From Circinella minor (Eukaryota; Mucoromycota; Mucoromycetes; Mucorales; Lichtheimiaceae): a DNA stretch of 49,679 nucleotides. Location of the stretch: positions 1 to 49,679 of the forward strand of contig JAEPRB010000185.1 in NCBI GenBank assembly GCA_016758965.1, read 5' to 3'. Below the pieces are notes generated by a model. The model did no database searches. It was not told the DNA's origin and worked only from the letters and a program-made list of their open reading frames with translations. The position numbers and the translations under genes are program-made. Below are positions 35,300 through 45,913 of this stretch, one piece after another. Each line of letters starts with the position of its first letter. Position 1 is the first letter of the stretch.

Positions 35300-35566
35300 T
35301 TAACGTGTATCCATAGGTTCTCCTGTAACACCATCCTTGATAATAGTTTCTTCAGGTTCAGGTTTCAGGGCAACGTGGAAAGCGTGCCAAAGATTGGAAG
35401 GTTCACTTAATCCCATTGCAATGGAATTAAGTGTTTGTAAATTTTGATTGACATTATTAAGATTGACTGAAAGTTTATTAAGTTCTTGTTTTGCTTCTCT
35501 TAATAAACGTCCACGTTCAATATCAAATGTTTTAGATGTATCGTATGATTTACGGTTAATGTCCAT
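35300..35566 (-). CDS. DAD1: DASH/Dam1 complex subunit Dad1
   Basis: A single-exon gene of 88 residues. DASH forms rings on microtubule ends and couples kinetochores to them; it is restricted mainly to fungi. The core FDIERGRLLREAKQELNKL, then NLQTLNSIAMGLSEPSNLWH matches the Dad1 pattern of an N-terminal helix, a paired helix and a tryptophan near the end of the domain. The tail (ALKPEPEETIIKDGVTGEP) is polar and acidic. It is transcribed divergently from YAF9 with 135 bases between start codons. Confidence 0.85.
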   Translation of the reverse strand: MDINRKSYDTSKTFDIERGRLLREAKQELNKLSVNLNNVNQNLQTLNSIAMGLSEPSNLWHAFHVALKPEPEETIIKDGVTGEPMDTR

Positions 35567-35701
35567 ATTGTTTTTTTTTTCGTTTTGTGTTAAAAAATAA
35601 AATAAAAATAATAATGAATTCGCTGAACTTTAAACCATACATTTTTCTCTCTCTTTTTCCCCCCTATTTTCACTTATACTCTTAATAAACTGTAATATAA
35701 A
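35567..35701. promoter_or_regulatory. Shared divergent promoter DAD1/YAF9
   Basis: Only 135 bases separate the two start codons. The spacer has a T run, an AATAAAAT-type AT stretch and a pyrimidine tract (TCTCTCTCTTTTTCCCCCC) about 45 bases before the YAF9 ATG. Both genes act in nuclear processes, so shared regulation is plausible but inferred. Confidence 0.55.
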
Positions 35702-36515
35702 ATGGCAAGCAATAAACGAATGAAAGGTGTTAGCGTAACACTTCCAGTATATACTTATAATTTTGCAACACCATTAACTGGAAAAAAATCAAATGATTCA
35801 GATCATACACATAAATGGTCAGTTGGATTCAAAGGTTTTCATGGTGATCTCAGTTTTTGCATCAAAAAAGTTGTTTTTCGACTTCATGACACTTATCCTA
35901 ATCCTGTAAGAAGTAAGTATTAAATAATCCTAGTAGATTACCTTTTTTTTTTTTATACAATTTTAATTAATTATTTTGATCTACCTTTTTAGCTATTGAA
36001 CAACCACCTTTTGAATTACAAGAAACAGGTTGGGGTGAGTTTGAAGTATTAGTTAAAGTTTATTTTCATCCAAGTGCAAATGAAAAGGCTGCACAATTAT
36101 ATCACCATATTCGATTACATCCTTATCAAGATGATCCATCAGGTGGTCCATGGCCTAAAGATAAACCAGTAACATGTTTTCTTTATGATGAATTGGTTAG
36201 TATATATATATGCTTGGTGGGAAAAGAGTTTATTTAGGTATAGAATCTAACCTATTGGTAATTGATATATAGGTATTTAATGAACCTACAGAAGCATTTT
36301 ATCAAATACTAGCAGATAATAATGTAGTTGGATCATCTGGATTACCTCTTCGTAAATATACTGGTAAAGATTATGCTGTTCCTCCCTTCTCTGTCCAAAT
36401 GGAACAAGAAGAATTGGATCGATTAGAAAAAGCTCAACGAGAAGTTAATCAACAAATCCTTCAATTACGACAACGTAGATTAGCACTTGAACAAGAAAAA
36501 GTATCAACTAACTAA
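35702..36515 (+). CDS. YAF9: YEATS-domain protein Yaf9 (SWR1/NuA4 subunit)
   Basis: Exons 35702-35912, 35993-36195 and 36273-36515 join to 218 residues (yeast Yaf9 has 226). The YEATS domain covers about residues 10-140: KWSVGFKGFHGDLSFCIKKV, FRLHDTYPNP, PPFELQETGWGEFEVLVKV, and FHPSANEKAAQLYHHIRLHP. H-x-T (HDTYPNP) and the aromatic GWGEF loop that read acylated lysines on histone H3 are present. The C-terminal helix (about 175-215, EELDRLEKAQREVNQQILQL) is the coiled coil that docks the subunit into SWR1 and NuA4. Intron 2 uses a GTTAGT donor. Residue choices agree with family length. Confidence 0.93.
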
Positions 36516-36779
36516 TTTTGTATATACCCTCCATCTTCTTCTTCTTCCTTCTTCTCTCTTTTCACACAATGCCTTATGTACATAAAAATAATATACGCAC
36601 GCGCCTTTCTTTCTATCACTTGATAAATAAATAAAAAATAATACTGGGCTTCGCAAGACCGCTAAAAAAAATACGCATAATACATACATAATGAATCCAG
36701 TAGTAGCACTGCCTGCTGTAATAAGTATTTTAAGGCACTAAAAGGGGTATACTATAGCTTAGAATTAAATGTGATGATA

Positions 36780-37000
36780 GTAGATACATGGGATCAAATC
36801 GTATCTCGATGATCACCTGTAATAAAAGTGTTTTTTTTTATCCAGGTTGAATGTAAGTTGCTAAAACAATAATCAATGAAGTTATTTAATTTCTGGTTCA
36901 CAGTCTCGCCAAGATCCCAAAGTTCAAAGTGTTTTATATTCAGTTGAATCAAAATGTTCTTTCGATAACCAGTAATTAAAGATGGGGGCTGCAATATTTT
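36780..37000 (-). pseudogene. Isolated last-exon-like fragment
   Basis: After a TATTGCAG acceptor (minus strand, about 36990) a frame of about 65 residues reads PPSLITGYRKNILIQLNIKH, then FELWDLGETVNQKLNNFIDY and ends HRDTI at a TGA (36794). It looks like real protein text but no upstream exon was found within the next 300 bases. Function unknown; either a solo exon of an eroded gene or a small gene with an unseen start. Confidence 0.3.
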
Positions 37001-37349
37001 TATACGTCTATTTGGTCAATGTTGCTATATCATCCAATTGCAGAATTTGTATAAAATAATCAAAATAACTCAAGTGTCAGCCTATTATGCTGACAATGTT
37101 TTATAGATGAATATTGCATAGCAGTTCCAATTTATTATATATATTACTCTTCCTATGTATTAATTTTTATTTAATACTACACTACTTTTGTAAAACTTAC
37201 GAACATATGAGAATGGTGGAAATTTACGTTGATGGTTTTCACCGAACTAATAATAATAATAATATTGTTGATGGGATAATAGCAAGAATTATTTTTAAAA
37301 TGGTTAAGATAGGATTATGTTAAATTGTCGGTTTTTTCGAAACAACATC

Positions 37350-37650
37350 CACATTATCAAATCACTTTAATCTATTTTTTATTTGAACAAAGACGTTGAC
37401 TCCGCCATTATTACTACTATGAATACACTAACCCAACTCATAACTACTTGCCCGTACTATCGACACATATATTACTATGGTGTTCCAACTAATAATAATC
37501 AATACCATCACCTTGGATTCATCCACAGTTGTTAAGCCCATCGGATCCACTAGCTTGATTATTGACATTTGATATCCAATCGAGTGCCTACGATACACCA
37601 TGATACTTCAACTTTCTATTTTGTATTACATCTAAATAAATTAAGTAATA
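37350..37650 (+). pseudogene. Coding relic, function unknown
   Basis: From about 37372 one frame reads FYLNKDVDSAIITTMNTL, then TQLITTCPYYRHIYYYGVPT and NNNQYHHLGFIHS before a TAA; in a neighbouring frame VKPIGSTSLIIDI and YPIECLRYTMIL follow, separated by a TGA. The text is compositionally coding but broken, with no start or splice signals. It may be part of an old transposon or gene. Confidence 0.3.
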
Positions 37651-38406
37651 AAAGCTACTTTTAAGCAGTCATGAGGGTATCATAACATTATACTATTTTT
37701 CATAGATTTAAGTGAGTCATTTGTTATATGATTCCATTATTTACCTTTGAATACTTATATAATTACTAGCCGATACCTTTCTCATCCATAACCAATCCAG
37801 CTTATAATAAATGATTATTACCAATATACCCTTTGACAAATAACCACGCTTATGCTTAATGAGAAATAGAAAGCTCATTCATATGCCCAAAAAGATTACT
37901 CCCAGATGTTTTAAATAAAAAGAGTCCTCTTCCCACCTTTAAAAAAAAGACGATTTCCAATAGTTGACATACTACAAAAATTATTGTTGATGAGCATCAG
38001 CATAGTATATTCCAATTAGTAATATCTTCTATATATATTTATAATATAAGTAACCTTTTTTTTTTTATATCAGTTTAAATCCGCTTGCTTTTTTTCTAGA
38101 GCGCAATGATGAGAGAAAAGCCATATTTTATTTATATGCATATAAAAGTATAAAAATATACATGTATTACACTATCGAAAATAATGTAAATATATATTAC
38201 TTATTGTCTACTTGGTGAATTTGATTCCTGTCTCCAAAGTAAAAATCACTGCTAATTTTTTATAGCATTTAGCAATTGATATATACAACTACCTGGTATG
38301 AGTTTATCTTATTTTTCTCTTTTTTTTTTAAAAAAAAGAAAAGCATCCTTTTTACACGCTTTTGATCGAATAGTATCCAATTAATTATTTTACTTATATA
38401 TGTACA

Positions 38407-38763
38407 GAATTTTTCATTCATTTCCGGACACAACCCTCAATTTTTTCGCTTATGATATGTGATTCTGTTCGCTTATGATGACAGTTTTTTTATGTTTATG
38501 ACGTCAATTTTTTTTTTCGCTTATAATACGTGTATAATTTCTTACTTATGAAGTCTAAGAGATTCACTTGTGAAAAATAGAGATTTACACAAATGATAAG
38601 GGGAGTCTTTCGCGACTAATATTTTTCGTATTTGCTACACCTGCTTTATGGGATTAACTAAGTATCACCTATCATAAGCGAAAATTAATGCTATCATAAG
38701 CAAAAAATGACATCATAAGCAAAAAAAAATTGAGGGGTGTGTCCAGAAATGAATGCAAAATCC
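38407..38763. mobile_element. Foldback/MITE-like element with long inverted ends
   Basis: The left end (38409-38455, CATTCATTTCCGGACACAAC...) and the right end (38718-38763) are inverted copies about 45 bp long: the right end reads CATTCATTTCTGGACACACC on the minus strand. Inside, CTTATGAT and near variants (GTTTATGAC, CTTATAAT) repeat three to four times in the left arm and ATCATAAGC repeats three times in the right arm in inverse orientation. The middle (38540-38660) is unique and non-coding. No ORF and no clear target-site duplication are visible, so the mobilising family is unknown. Confidence 0.75.
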
Positions 38764-39039
38764 GGTATGAATTTATGAAGGACGAGGGATGATAGATGAA
38801 AAGAACATAAAATAATTCCAGAAAGTTGATTTTACTATGTCTAAAATGAAGAAAGTGAGAGATATATAACGTACTCGCATTGGTTATCGGTTATATTGTT
38901 GGTATTGATAACACGATGAGATGGGGATTACATTACGATAACTAGAACGTTAATTTTAAAAGTTTAATTTTTGAATTTATTTTAGTTTTATTTATATAGT
39001 AAAATTAAAAAAAGACAAAGAAAGAAATACGTAATCACA

Positions 39040-39240
39040 TGTCACACAAATCTAACCTCGATCTGCATGACGTTTTGCAATGGCTTAAGGTTGGAGTCTG
39101 ACGAAGAAGGGCCGAGTCCTTTGAGACGTACTAATATTAGGGGATACAATTGGCAGTGAAAGATTGTGTTTGTGCAAAACATTTCTATAGGAGACGACTA
39201 CACCAAAGCAAACTTTGATACATAACTCGTTTTAAAAATC
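39040..39240 (+). pseudogene. Coding relic with frameshift, function unknown
   Basis: ATG 39040 opens MSHKSNLDLHDVLQWLKVGV and a stop; one base off, ESDEEGPSPLRRTNIRGYNW follows to a TGA, then text like IGDDYTKANFDT in yet another frame. This looks like the first part of a protein that has taken several indels. Its surroundings are gene-free. Not recognised. Confidence 0.3.
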
Positions 39241-40086
39241 ATTGGTAAAAAAAATAAATAGTGTGAATAAATTGGTATCATAAAAAAAAAACAATTGTTC
39301 GATTTTTAACAACCAAAATAAATTGCTTGGTACGAATTGTTGGTCAGCATCATCATGTCATTCTTCTATGTATCAATATATATGTATATAATTATATTAA
39401 ACTATATAACCCTTACTGACATTTTTTCATTATCCTTCTTTCATGATAAATAATAGAGTTGTAACATAATATTGATTGTACTACTCTCCTTCTTTTATCA
39501 TATGATTGATTTTGATCGATTTATTATGTATCATTGTTAACAGTAGGTTCACCACATAATACATGACAACTAATTTTTTTCTTTGCTACATTACGTACCT
39601 GGATGATAATCAATGATGCGCCATGTCATTTGCCAAAAGACAAATCGTGAACAGCATAACTGTTCACCTTTGCCCGGCCCAACCACCCAACCATTTCTTT
39701 GACTTTTTCGCTTTCTGCTATCTTTGCTCTCTTTAACCACTGTGCATAAAAAGAGACCGTGCCAAAAAACAAGAAATTTAAAACCAAAAAGGAAAAGAGA
39801 AAAAGTGAAGTGGATCATCTTGTCATTCATGTTCCTGATATCACATCAGATCCATGTTTGAAAAAATAAATAATATTATGCGACAAAACATTGCTCCCGG
39901 ATCATTTTAGAAATATAAAAGCAACTTTTTTTTTTGACGTCAAGCAGTTTTTAAACTTCGCATTTTTTATTGAACTGTTAACATTAACAACATTATAACA
40001 ACTACCACTCTGTAGGAGCTCAGGTGTTACACAAGCTGTTAAATTTAACATAACAGCGACTGTAACAGCACCGCTGCGGATGGTCT

Positions 40087-41860
40087 AATAAGGTATTAGA
40101 GAAGAGTTAAAAAGTTTACAAAAAACGCAAGTATGGATATTACGAATATAATTTGAATGAGTAGATGTGATGTGTTGATGATGGTGAAAGTTGTAGTCAT
40201 ATAAAGGTAATGACAGTAACATAATGATAGCCTAATCACTAGACCCCTTGCTCTCGACGTACAGTTTTTTTTGAATTTGGTAAAGAATAGGAGCGGACAA
40301 GATATTTTTTACGGATTGTTTTGCGCTCTTTTTTTCGGTAGAACCCATAACATCTATCTGCATTTTTCATTGCTAAGGACTATACTCATTGTTAATATCA
40401 GTTCATAAATATGGATCTACATTGCAGACAAAAGGAAATAATTCATACCCGGCATGGTTGAAAGAGCAAAGTCATGGCGATCTTGGGGAATAAAAAATTA
40501 CAGAAATGGGTACAAGTTGATCCGTTCCTCAGATCCATACCAAATAGTGTGCAGCGAAATCCTACATGTGCTTGTTAGGACATACTCAAAAAATCGCTAT
40601 ATCTTTGGTGTACATTACAAGTTACCCAAGACGTTTAGCATAGCTTACCTTCAATCAATATGCCCAAGACGCTAATATCCTTGTTATCAAAACCATCAAT
40701 CACTATCTTATCTATCGAGTCCTTCATTTCATTCCCGAGCTTTACAAGGTCTGGTCTGCTTCCGGATTTTACTTTTTCAGGTGACTTTATTTTGGTAATC
40801 ACAGACATCGTATCATACTTAAAATTGATTGAGAGATCCAAAAATTTCAAGTTTTTAGAACCTTGCGCTTGGCCATCGGTACTATATCATGAAACATCAG
40901 TACAATTACATCAATATATGTATATTTATTCCTGTGCTTACCCTTTTCGAATTGTTTTATCGGTCTCTTTTGTAAATGGAAGTATGATAAGATATACGTC
41001 TGAAATTGAGAATGTGCTTTCATTCATGTCTGTTTTTTTAGCTGATCCTTCTGAGTATGTGGGTAAACTGGTGATATTCATATTGGTTATTAGTGTTTTG
41101 TAAGTAATGATAAATGAAAAATAAGATCTTTCCTCCCCCCTCCCAAAATAATAATACCATACATGTTTCTAAGAGATTCTTTTATCATTTCTGATTCCAA
41201 ACCATCTGCGATTTTACTGCATAATGTAAAATTGGTCTGGCCAGCCTGAATTATATTACTGCTTGTTAATATTTTCTTTAATCTAAATACGCAATTATTG
41301 ATGTAGTACCTTTTCAAAGTTGCGTAATATTTTACTTGTTTCTTCATTTAACTCTTCAGTAGAATATCTAGCAGCATATTCTTCAATCATCAAATTCCAT
41401 GTATCCTCATTCAGATTGTATTCCAACTTTGAGCTAGGATATACATAATCGAGACCATCAATTAGAACGATACTGTTAATCAATCTAAAGAGTTTAAATT
41501 AGATATGAATATTAAACAACTATTTAAAACTTCTATCGAATATAAATTTCAATTTCTGTCAAAGTCAAAGCAAAGCATTATAGTTCCTTATAATTATTTT
41601 CATGTTCTTTATTTATGAAGAGGTATTTTATTTTAAATAATGCTTCGAAAAAGAAAGACATACCGTCATAACACTTTTTTTTCATGTTTTTCAGCAGATT
41701 CAATTTTTTTTAATGATCTTTTAAATTTGTTATGACAGTGCTATTTTAAAACAAACAAAATTTATTTTTACCTTCTTCAAAACAGTACGATTCAGATTGG
41801 AAATAAAATTTCGACTTCTTTCTTTATCGTTTCCAAAAATATGAAATATACAATATTTAT
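40087..41860 (-). pseudogene. Inverted, decayed copy of the 12-exon gene at 45914-48362
   Basis: The minus strand mirrors the right-hand gene exon by exon: 41483-41295 (IDGLDYVYPSSKLEYNLNED), 41260-41160 (AGQTNFTLCSKIADGLESEM), 41060-40940, 40850-40650 (SRPDLVKLGNEMKDSIDKIV) and 40560-40450. Introns match too. It is broken in several ways: about 0.9 kb covering most of exons 2-6 is missing, with exon 2 joined directly into intron 6; the A run of exon 1 has one extra base (8 instead of 7); exon 11 has deletions and insertions; and the E-I-K triplet is K-I-K. Similarity continues about 145 bases past the stop. Upstream, extra exon-like text (RSRNFISNLNRTVLKK) is absent from the right copy. Confidence 0.85.
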
Positions 41861-43031
41861 CGGATTGTAATATCTAATATGGGGGATAAAGCAGAAAAAG
41901 AGAGGGGGAAAAAAAAGAAGCCCAGTAGAAATAGAATGAATAGACCAATCAGAATTATGCATTTCTGTGCTGAAAAACGAATGATGAACAAAATGAATTT
42001 GCATTGATCGGAAAAAAAAAAAAAATTTTGGTAACCCATTTAAAAATATCAAATAAAGTTTTATTGTGTTATTAGATAGCTGATTTCAGTCAATATGAGA
42101 TACAATGACAATAATGATGTAATACTGTAGTTTTTCTATAGATGATATATGAGATATGGGGAAGAACATCGTAATATTGGTGAGTCATCATTGAGTTTCA
42201 CGAATGGTCAACGCATCATTTTTTTTTTCAACTCAAATCCATAACAGTTTTTAAAAATATCAAATTGATAATTATTGTTGATATTGAACATACGTATATG
42301 GATGAAAGATCCGATCAATGTCCTTGATGTTTAGAATTGTATTATCGTTATTACGGTATAATAAGGACCATCCACGACTCGCATAACATCGAAGATTAAA
42401 GGAATGAAATAGTAGTGTGGACAATGCCTTTCTACTAAAATATATAAAGGTCTATTCAAAATAATACTGATGTCATAATAATTGATCAAATCAGTATATA
42501 TAATTTAATAAAAAAAAAACATTAAATGTTATAAAAGAACCCACTGACATGTAAACTAAATAAATGATATTACTGTATCTTATTTTTTGATCATATGGAA
42601 CAGTAAAGCAGCATACTTATTCTACTGTAAAATTTAACGGAGCGAGATAAAAATTGTTTGATAATACTATTGTTATGTATCTATCTGCTCAAGTTTAGTA
42701 TTACCACTCATATTAAAATTCTTTGTTTATTGAATGAAAGTCTTATAAAAAAAAATTGAGCGGCTTCGAAGGACATGTGGTCAGCTTCCTTGCGGTATAT
42801 CCATAGGTTAGAAAGAGAATATATACAAAGCGTAAGACGGGATGTAAAGTTAAACTACGTAGTGAAGGATCAATAAAAAAAAAGTTGTAGAAAAAAAGTA
42901 GGCAAGAATAATGGGATCAAAGTAGGTTAAGAGAAAAGTATGAATATAGTACACTAGTAACTTGTTGGAGGATGAGAGACGAAGAGTCTAGTGCATCCTT
43001 AAGGTTTGGTTTATCTTTATCAAAGTCATCG
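41861..43031. other. Spacer between inverted copies, left part
   Basis: No gene is supported. A block at 42766-42800 (GCGGCTTCGAAGGACATGTGG, then CTTCCTTGCGGTA) resembles 49178-49222 near the right edge and may be a dispersed repeat. Confidence 0.35.
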
Positions 43032-43260
43032 TCAGGATGACTTAAACAGGCAAGTTACGGGAGAACATGAATAAGAGCAGTGTAAGTTTTTTTTCCACTT
43101 TTCAAATGACAAACCAATTTCATAACGAGGAAGGCAATTGATGATGAAATCAAGAGGCTGAAGTTCAGTAGGCAATACTGAAAGACTTCCAAATATAGTA
43201 TTTAGATCACCAAGGAGCTGTTGAACAATGGACATGTTGTGTATACTGTTCGCTGTTGGT
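43032..43260 (-). pseudogene. Gag-like or other coding relic
   Basis: After a TTTTCTAG acceptor-like site near 43264 the minus strand reads QPTANSIHNMSIVQQLLGDL, then NTIFGSLSVLPTELQPLDFI and INCLPRYEIGLSFEKWKKNL, ending with a TGA at about 43032. One base off, the frame continues (HPDDDFDKDKPNLKDAL) to about 42960, so there is a frameshift. The pattern L..LP....W..N is reminiscent of retroelement gag segments of the DUF1759 type, but that is only a resemblance. No reverse transcriptase lies nearby. Confidence 0.3.
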
Positions 43261-44309
43261 TGCTAGAAAATCACCCTGTATAATAATGATAATTCTCCTC
43301 GTCGGCATATAATAATTCGTTTGTAATAGTATTTTTATTTTTGAAGGAGCCAAAAATAAATATATAACGGTTAATAGTTTGGATCTATTATGGTCTCCTA
43401 TGATTTAGCACTTGTTGATTCATATCGATTGAGACGACTCATAAAAAAAGTATAGCTTGCTTTAAGAGAGTGAAAAAAAAAAACTATTGATGTCAGTTAA
43501 TGGTAACCAGCAATTCTGATGAAAGAAACCTGCAACGATACTTTTGAAGTAACCTCTAATCATGCGAGTGTACTAAGGTATCGGTTCTAAATAAATAGAT
43601 AACCATAAAAGCGACAATATCAAGTGCAAAACATTGAAATGCCTACCTACAACAAATGTATTTTTTTTCTCACACACGGCAGTTTATGATACTACTCAGA
43701 TGTTGTTATTCACAAAAACTGTGCTTGTTATACAATAAGTGTACTTAACAAAGATCCTTTTTCTTCTTTTGCGTTTTTTCAAGTTTCAAAAAGAAATACG
43801 TAACCATTATTCTTATAAAATAGTATGATAATGACAAGCTTTACATGTGGGAAATCATAAAGTCCGAAGAGCATGTGGAAAAAAGCGTTTTCGAAAAACA
43901 TTATACGTACACTTATAAAATTTAATGTTTATATCCAAAGCTATATTCAAATATACAATAAAACTCACTACAATTTCATATGCTTTCCAAAAGATGCTTT
44001 GCATGTACCCAAATCAAATCCACATTTGACTAAGTAATTTATATTGTATATGATTTCTCTTCTATGTTGCTCTATCTCCCTACGATGAAAGAATTTTTGT
44101 TTATTTTATGTTTCCAGTGAACACAGTGTCAGGTTTAACATATTTGTTCGGGACAGTTCATATAAAATATATAAGAAGAGAAAAACGCTGTGGTAGTGAC
44201 AGAAAAAGGTCTTGGGTAGAAATAATAAGATAGATATAAAAGTATAGAGGGAACATATAGTGATTACTACTTAGTTGGTGATCAGATAAAAGAGGATACA
44301 AAAGGACAA

Positions 44310-44510
44310 AGGTTTTTTTTTCTTATACTAGGGAAGTCACGAAAAAGTTATTAGTATCTGTAAGTGATTAAAGTAGTTAGTCTGGCTCAGGAGGAGAGGA
44401 ATCAATCCATAAGACAAAAAGCTTGGCCAGGGTTGTTGTCGAGATATTGTTGTTGAGTTTATGGGGATGCTGGCAGGTATCTAATTCTGCTTTTGCAGCC
44501 GATGGTATAT
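44310..44510 (-). mobile_element. Possible 5'-truncated LINE tail
   Basis: The minus strand encodes AAKAELDTCQHPHKLNNNIS, then LAKLFVLWIDSSPPEPD and a TAA at 44379-44377. The end resembles the ORF2 tail of the LINE at 1365 (INNFGQPLLQWIEPPTTPS), and a T run at 44312-44320 on the plus strand could be a short poly-A. Such 5'-truncated insertions are common for LINEs. The match is short, so the call is tentative. Confidence 0.3.
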
Positions 44511-45387
44511 GATAAAAGGTTTATTATAAAAACTCTTTTTTTTAGAATGAGTTACTGACTATTATACTGGATGACGGAAAATTATACCTAGCTGACAAAA
44601 ATCATAGTGGCCTTGCAAGAATTTTACTAATGAGCCAAAAATCTCATCGGCGAAGCCAAATTTTATATTCTAAAACGCAAATCACTGCATTTTGCGACTC
44701 GACCTAAGAGGATACCGTCGGTATAGATATGTCGTTTGAAACAATTATCGGAACGATGAAAATAGTACACCGTCTAGACCAATGGTTTGCACCATCCACA
44801 AATCAGTATCCACATGGATAACAGGAAGCAAGCCACAAAAATAGAAGTGTAAGGTACTGAACAAATGGGATCGAGTTTATCTTCATTGCAACGACAAGAA
44901 AATAAGCTTTGAATAAGAAATCTACAAGGAATGGGTTACAATCCGGATAAAAATGCTAATATGTACAATCCAGCCTAATCCAACCATACTATACTCCTTC
45001 TTATACTTATTAGTCAATCTGATCGCGAAGAAAAAATTCGAAATGAGAATATATAGTTCTTTAGAAACTTACCCGAGGCCCATTATATCTATCATCATAC
45101 AGTTACCAGGTTAGCAGTGTATGATAATGAAACAATTATATATATACTATATTGCTATTTGTTATCATATAGTCTTGTATCCATTATAAAACTCGCTCTT
45201 TCCTCTTTTATGTACATAACCTACCATTGTAATTTTTTAATGTGTTTAATGGAAGAGAAAAAAAAACCTACACAATACCCACTACTACGATACAGAATTA
45301 ATATAATAAAAATATTAAAATGTTATTAGAATCAATGTTGAACAAAATAATAGCAAATTGAAAAAGTTCGCAGAGAAAAACTGGTTG
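44511..45387. other. Spacer with no supported gene
   Basis: Mixed AT-rich DNA. A frame at 45117-45329 is hydrophobic and low-complexity and was not accepted. No repeat structure was noticed until the array at 45388. Confidence 0.35.
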
Positions 45388-45690
45388 GTGATCATCACAG
45401 ATATACCTAGTCAAGACGTCTTACCCTAGATTCACACCGAATGGTGATCATCACAAATATGCCTAGTCTTAAGACGTCTTACCCTAGATTAACACCTTTA
45501 AAAATCGCGGACATAACTGGCCCTCAAAGATCAGTCCATGCCCACTCGGAAGTTCCATTGATACATAAAGGCTAGTGGTCATCACAAATATGCCTAGTCT
45601 TTAAAGACGTCTTACCCTAGATTCTCACCAGTTGGTGGTCATCACAAATATGCCTAGTCTTAAGACGTCTTACCCTAGATTCCCACCTTT
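45388..45690 (+). repeat. Four-copy palindrome-bearing repeat upstream of the orphan gene
   Basis: A unit of about 55-60 bases, GGTGGTCATCACAAATATGC followed by CTAGTCTTAAGACGTCTTAC and CCTAGATTCNCACC, occurs at about 45387-45440, 45441-45496, 45571-45629 and 45629-45688. The copies form two doublets separated by about 75 unrelated bases. Each unit contains overlapping palindromes (GTCTTAAGAC and AAGACGTCTT). The array ends about 225 bases before the ATG at 45914, so it may be regulatory. Confidence 0.85.
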
Positions 45691-45913
45691 AAATATCAAA
45701 ATGGCCTATCCTTTAAGTAAAAGTATTTAAAAAAACAAAAAGAAAAAAATGAGATACTTAGCTTCATGAGTTCCAGGTAAAAAAAAAACTAAAAAGAAAG
45801 GAAAAGAAACGTCGCCAAGGTCCGCCACATATCCATTGTAAAATCCGCAGCAACGAATTGGTCTTTCTCTTTATTACAAACACCTCTTTTTATTTTCCAT
45901 AGCAACAATAACC

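Noticed and set aside
36504..36689. Minus ORF over the YAF9 3' end
   Set aside because: Antisense of YAF9 exon 3 and its 3' UTR; low-complexity composition.
39591..39830. 79-residue minus ORF with GPGKGEQ, P-loop-like
   Set aside because: GPGKGEQ lacks the GK[ST] ending and the rest is hydrophobic low-complexity followed by basic text; not a nucleotide-binding domain.
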